From assembly GCA_027859055.1 (NCBI GenBank), contig JAQIBO010000263.1, positions 1-9,242 on the forward strand: a stretch of DNA of 9,242 nucleotides, in the 5' to 3' direction. Of this stretch, positions 7,613 through 9,242 are shown piece after piece. The translations under genes were made by a program, and so were the position numbers. Under the pieces are notes generated by a model. That model was not told the DNA's origin and did not search any database. It saw only the letters and a list, made by a program, of their open reading frames with translations. The number at the start of each line of letters is the position of its first letter. Position 1 is the first letter of the stretch. Source of the DNA: Spirochaeta sp. Its GTDB lineage: Bacteria; Spirochaetota; Spirochaetia; DSM-27196; Alkalispirochaetaceae.

Positions 7613-8337
7613 AAATGATGTTGGTCAGTGAGACACCGGCGCTGAAGCCGTTTCTCGAACGCAGTTTCAGTTTTCAACAGGCCGACGTGATTCATTACGA
7701 TAACCCGATAAAGGCGATGGACAATATTGAAGAAATTCAACCGGAAATCGTCCTGTTCGCCTCAACTGACTTCCCGCGCCACTGGAAGCCGTTTGTCATG
7801 TACCTGCGAAACGCGTTTACCCGACACGAAACGATCTTCGTCCTTCTGATAAACGAGGGTTTTTCTGAAGAGGAGGCGGAAAAGGCGGAACACCTGGAGG
7901 TGAACGCCGTCCTTGATGAGGACCTTACCAGTGATCAGACGATTGAACGCATTCGTGGGATCATCGCGCGCTATCACCAGTCGATCGACGTCCGTCGTAA
8001 TACCCGTTATCTGCCTTCCAGGAAAGACGAGGTTCAATGTGTGTTCACGAATCCGTACACCTTTCGGTTCGTCTATGCCACCGTCGTGGATATTTCCGCC
8101 GGCGGCCTTCGACTCCGCCCGGATGATGAGAACGTTCTCCACGAGTTGGATCCCCACGCGTTTCTGACGATGGCCTCCCTCCGTATTGGAACGGAGACCA
8201 TTCCCATACGTCTTGAGATCATTCGTATCTCTGAAACGATCGCGTGTGAGTTTGTCGATGTGTCTGTGGATACCGAAAAAACTGTTACTGACTTTATACA
8301 GGCACGCACCCAGCGATACCCGCTCGGTGCGAATTAA
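7609..8337 (+). CDS. PilZ domain protein with degenerate receiver-like N-terminus
   Basis: The 242-residue cytoplasmic protein has two parts. Residues about 2-122 follow the alternating alpha/beta pattern of response-regulator receivers (MMLVSETP, PEIVLFAST, FVLLINEGF, VNAVLDEDL), but the phosphorylation residues are not where they should be. Residues about 128-235 form a PilZ domain with the cyclic di-GMP signature R129-x3-R133 and D161-x-S163-x-x-G166 (DISAGG), so binding of c-di-GMP is likely. PilZ proteins usually pass the c-di-GMP signal to motility, adhesion or envelope functions; the target here is unknown. Translation starts at the ATGA overlap with the secreted-protein gene; GAGG at 7595-7598 lies ten bases upstream. 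Met codons 3 and 4 are alternative starts. The gene ends four bases from the convergent tRNA-Asn. Confidence 0.88.
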   Translation: MKMMLVSETPALKPFLERSFSFQQADVIHYDNPIKAMDNIEEIQPEIVLFASTDFPRHWKPFVMYLRNAFTRHETIFVLLINEGFSEEEAEKAEHLEVNAVLDEDLTSDQTIERIRGIIARYHQSIDVRRNTRYLPSRKDEVQCVFTNPYTFRFVYATVVDISAGGLRLRPDDENVLHELDPHAFLTMASLRIGTETIPIRLEIIRISETIACEFVDVSVDTEKTVTDFIQARTQRYPLGAN

Positions 8338-8341
8338 AAAG

Positions 8342-8414
8342 CTCCCCCGGTTGGACTCGAACCAACGACTTGGTGATTAACAGTCACCCGCTCTACCAAC
8401 TGAGCTACAGGGGA
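8342..8414 (-). tRNA. tRNA-Asn (anticodon GTT)
   Basis: The 73-base minus-strand sequence folds as a full cloverleaf. The acceptor stem is TCCCCTG/CGGGGGA with one T-G wobble, and the D stem is GCTC/GAGC around an eight-base loop. The anticodon stem GGTGA/TCACC carries loop CTGTTAA with anticodon GTT, the variable loop is AAGTC, and the T stem is GTTGG/CCAAC with loop TTCGAGT. The discriminator base is G. CCA is not encoded, so it must be added after processing. A run of five Ts follows within two bases of the tRNA and overlaps the stop codon of the convergent PilZ gene. Confidence 0.98.
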
Positions 8415-8430
8415 TCACGTGAATGAGCGG

Positions 8431-8460
8431 ATACTACCGGTTTTCGGTCGGTTCTGTCAA
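8431..8460 (-). promoter_or_regulatory. Sigma-70 promoter of tRNA-Asn
   Basis: On the minus strand a perfect -35 TTGACA (8460-8455) and a -10 TAGTAT (8436-8431, four of six) are separated by 18 bases. The -10 ends 16 bases before the mature tRNA, so transcription would begin near 8424 with a leader of about ten bases for RNase P. It lies between the small-protein stop (8488) and the tRNA, which suggests that the tRNA is transcribed independently of the upstream genes. Confidence 0.65.
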
Positions 8461-8487
8461 CAGGAGCGGGGTTGTTTCTCCGTTGCT

Positions 8488-8856
8488 TCAGGATACTTGA
8501 AACGGCTTCATCTCGATGCCGTGGGATCCCTTCCGAACGCGCAATTCCATCAGTTGTACCGTTTCGCCGTTTTCGCTGACAACCTGGCTGATATCGTGTG
8601 CACGAACGACATCGGCGACGCGAAACTCATAGAAGTGCGAGTCCGCGTCTCCCGGGTGCGTTATCAGAAGAAACTTGCTGGTATCGTACGGGTGTTTCCG
8701 CACGGCACCCTCAAAACTGATCGTCTCCCGTTCGTATCGCGCCTCATCGTCGTAACGAACGATTTCGTTCAACGTGGCTGTTGTGAGATAATTTCGACTC
8801 GCCATAGCCTGAATTCTGCGACTCATTGCCCGCTTTGTCAAACGGTTCTTTTCCAT
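8488..8856 (-). CDS. Small conserved-looking protein of unknown function downstream of MscS
   Basis: I do not recognise the family. With the ATG at 8856 the product has 122 residues: a basic start (MEKNRLTKRAMSRR), then a soluble, mostly beta-patterned body with EGAVRKHPYD, KFLLITHPGD, FYEFRVADVV, VQLMELRVRKGSHGIEMKPF. No signal peptide or membrane segment is visible. The start is uncertain. ATG 8856 lies seven bases after the mscS stop and lacks a clear Shine-Dalgarno site. Later ATGs (residues 11 and 18 of this form) are possible. An ATG at 8928 would give 146 residues by overlapping mscS by 65 bases and would add a CPSC motif. The tight junction with mscS suggests translational coupling and perhaps related roles, which is inference only. 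It stops 74 bases before the tRNA gene, with no clear terminator in between. Confidence 0.75.
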   Translation of the reverse strand: MEKNRLTKRAMSRRIQAMASRNYLTTATLNEIVRYDDEARYERETISFEGAVRKHPYDTSKFLLITHPGDADSHFYEFRVADVVRAHDISQVVSENGETVQLMELRVRKGSHGIEMKPFQVS

Positions 8857-8863
8857 TCTTGTT

Positions 8864-9242
8864 TCACACGATGGGCAGACGGGTGCGTCCAGAGTTGACC
8901 GATTCCGTGACTTGAATGGTCCGACCACGTATTGGAATGTTTCGCTGGACGAACACCTGCTGAATCCCGCTCACAATCGCATTCCGCACCGAGACGTAGT
9001 TAACCCTCTCAAACCAGACTCCAAGCCGTACAGTCATCCCGTTGTCCACAAAATCTCCGGCCATGACAAACGGCGCGGGTTCGTCCATAACCTGCGGAAC
9101 GTTCTCAGCGACCGCTGCAAGCGCCTCAATCACGCGCTCCAGCTCTTCTGTAGGGCTGACTGTCACGACAAAATCCATCCGACGAATTGGATACCGGGTG
9201 AGATTTATGAAGTCATTTTCGATCAGTTGGTGATTGGGAAGT
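8864..9242 (-). CDS. MscS-family mechanosensitive ion channel, C-terminal part, 5' truncated at window edge
   Basis: The frame stays open to the right edge and gives 125 residues up to the stop. The first visible residues, PNHQLIENDFINLTRYPIRR, match the end of the MscS beta domain, where family members have a PN...I.N pattern followed by RR. The alpha-beta domain follows: VTVSPTEELERVIEAL (helix), a hydrophobic strand region with GMTVRLGVWFERVNY, a helix, then a strand near IPIRGRTIQV, which corresponds to the usual 'IPFPQRTV' end. MscS channels open under membrane tension and release solutes on osmotic downshock. The pore helices are outside the window, so I cannot tell which MscS subtype this is. 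The small unknown gene follows immediately on the same strand. Confidence 0.9.
   Translation of the reverse strand, partial: LPNHQLIENDFINLTRYPIRRMDFVVTVSPTEELERVIEALAAVAENVPQVMDEPAPFVMAGDFVDNGMTVRLGVWFERVNYVSVRNAIVSGIQQVFVQRNIPIRGRTIQVTESVNSGRTRLPIV

Noticed and set aside
8186..8380. Plus-strand open frame ending in RLDSNQRLGD
   Set aside because: The tail is the well-known false translation of the reverse strand of a tRNA gene, and the rest is out of frame with the PilZ gene.
8415..8422. Eight-base palindrome TCACGTGA next to the tRNA 5' end
   Set aside because: It falls in the short tRNA leader, occurs once, and has no second half-site or spacing pattern to support an operator.

Overview
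The window is ordinary, compact bacterial chromosome with moderately high G+C. It holds seven protein genes, two of them cut by the window edges, and one tRNA gene. Coding density is very high and no stretch over 300 bases lacks a gene. The mix fits a free-living spirochaete: an EF-G2-type translation factor, an anaerobe-style citrate synthase, and a PilZ protein behind a secreted protein. That placement is inference from gene content and protein style, because no 16S rRNA or other decisive marker is present.

Layout, left to right. Bases 1-1051 (+) carry the C-terminal part of an elongation factor G-like protein of the EF-G2 subfamily. It meets citrate synthase (gltA, 2442-1048, -) head-on, and both stop codons sit in one TTAA. 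gltA is the last of three co-directional minus-strand genes, mfd (6625-3221), trmB (3185-2478) and gltA, separated by 35-base gaps, probably one transcription unit. They encode transcription-coupled repair, tRNA m7G46 methylation and entry into the citric acid pathway, with no obvious shared task.

The mfd start codon lies only 15 bases from the start of a divergent plus-strand pair. The first gene of the pair (6641-7612) encodes an exported protein, probably with a beta-sandwich domain followed by an NTF2-like domain. Its stop overlaps the start of the second (7609-8337), a protein with a degenerate receiver-like domain and a PilZ domain carrying the c-di-GMP-binding signature.

The right end is again minus strand. 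An MscS-type mechanosensitive channel enters from the right edge (stop at 8864). It is followed by a small protein of unknown function (8856-8488) and by tRNA-Asn(GTT) at 8414-8342, which has its own well-formed promoter. The tRNA ends four bases from the stop of the PilZ gene, so this is a second tight convergent junction.

I see no mobile element, CRISPR array, phage gene or defence system. The points most worth a second look are the secreted-protein/PilZ pair, with its pseudo-receiver, and the unassigned small protein coupled to MscS.
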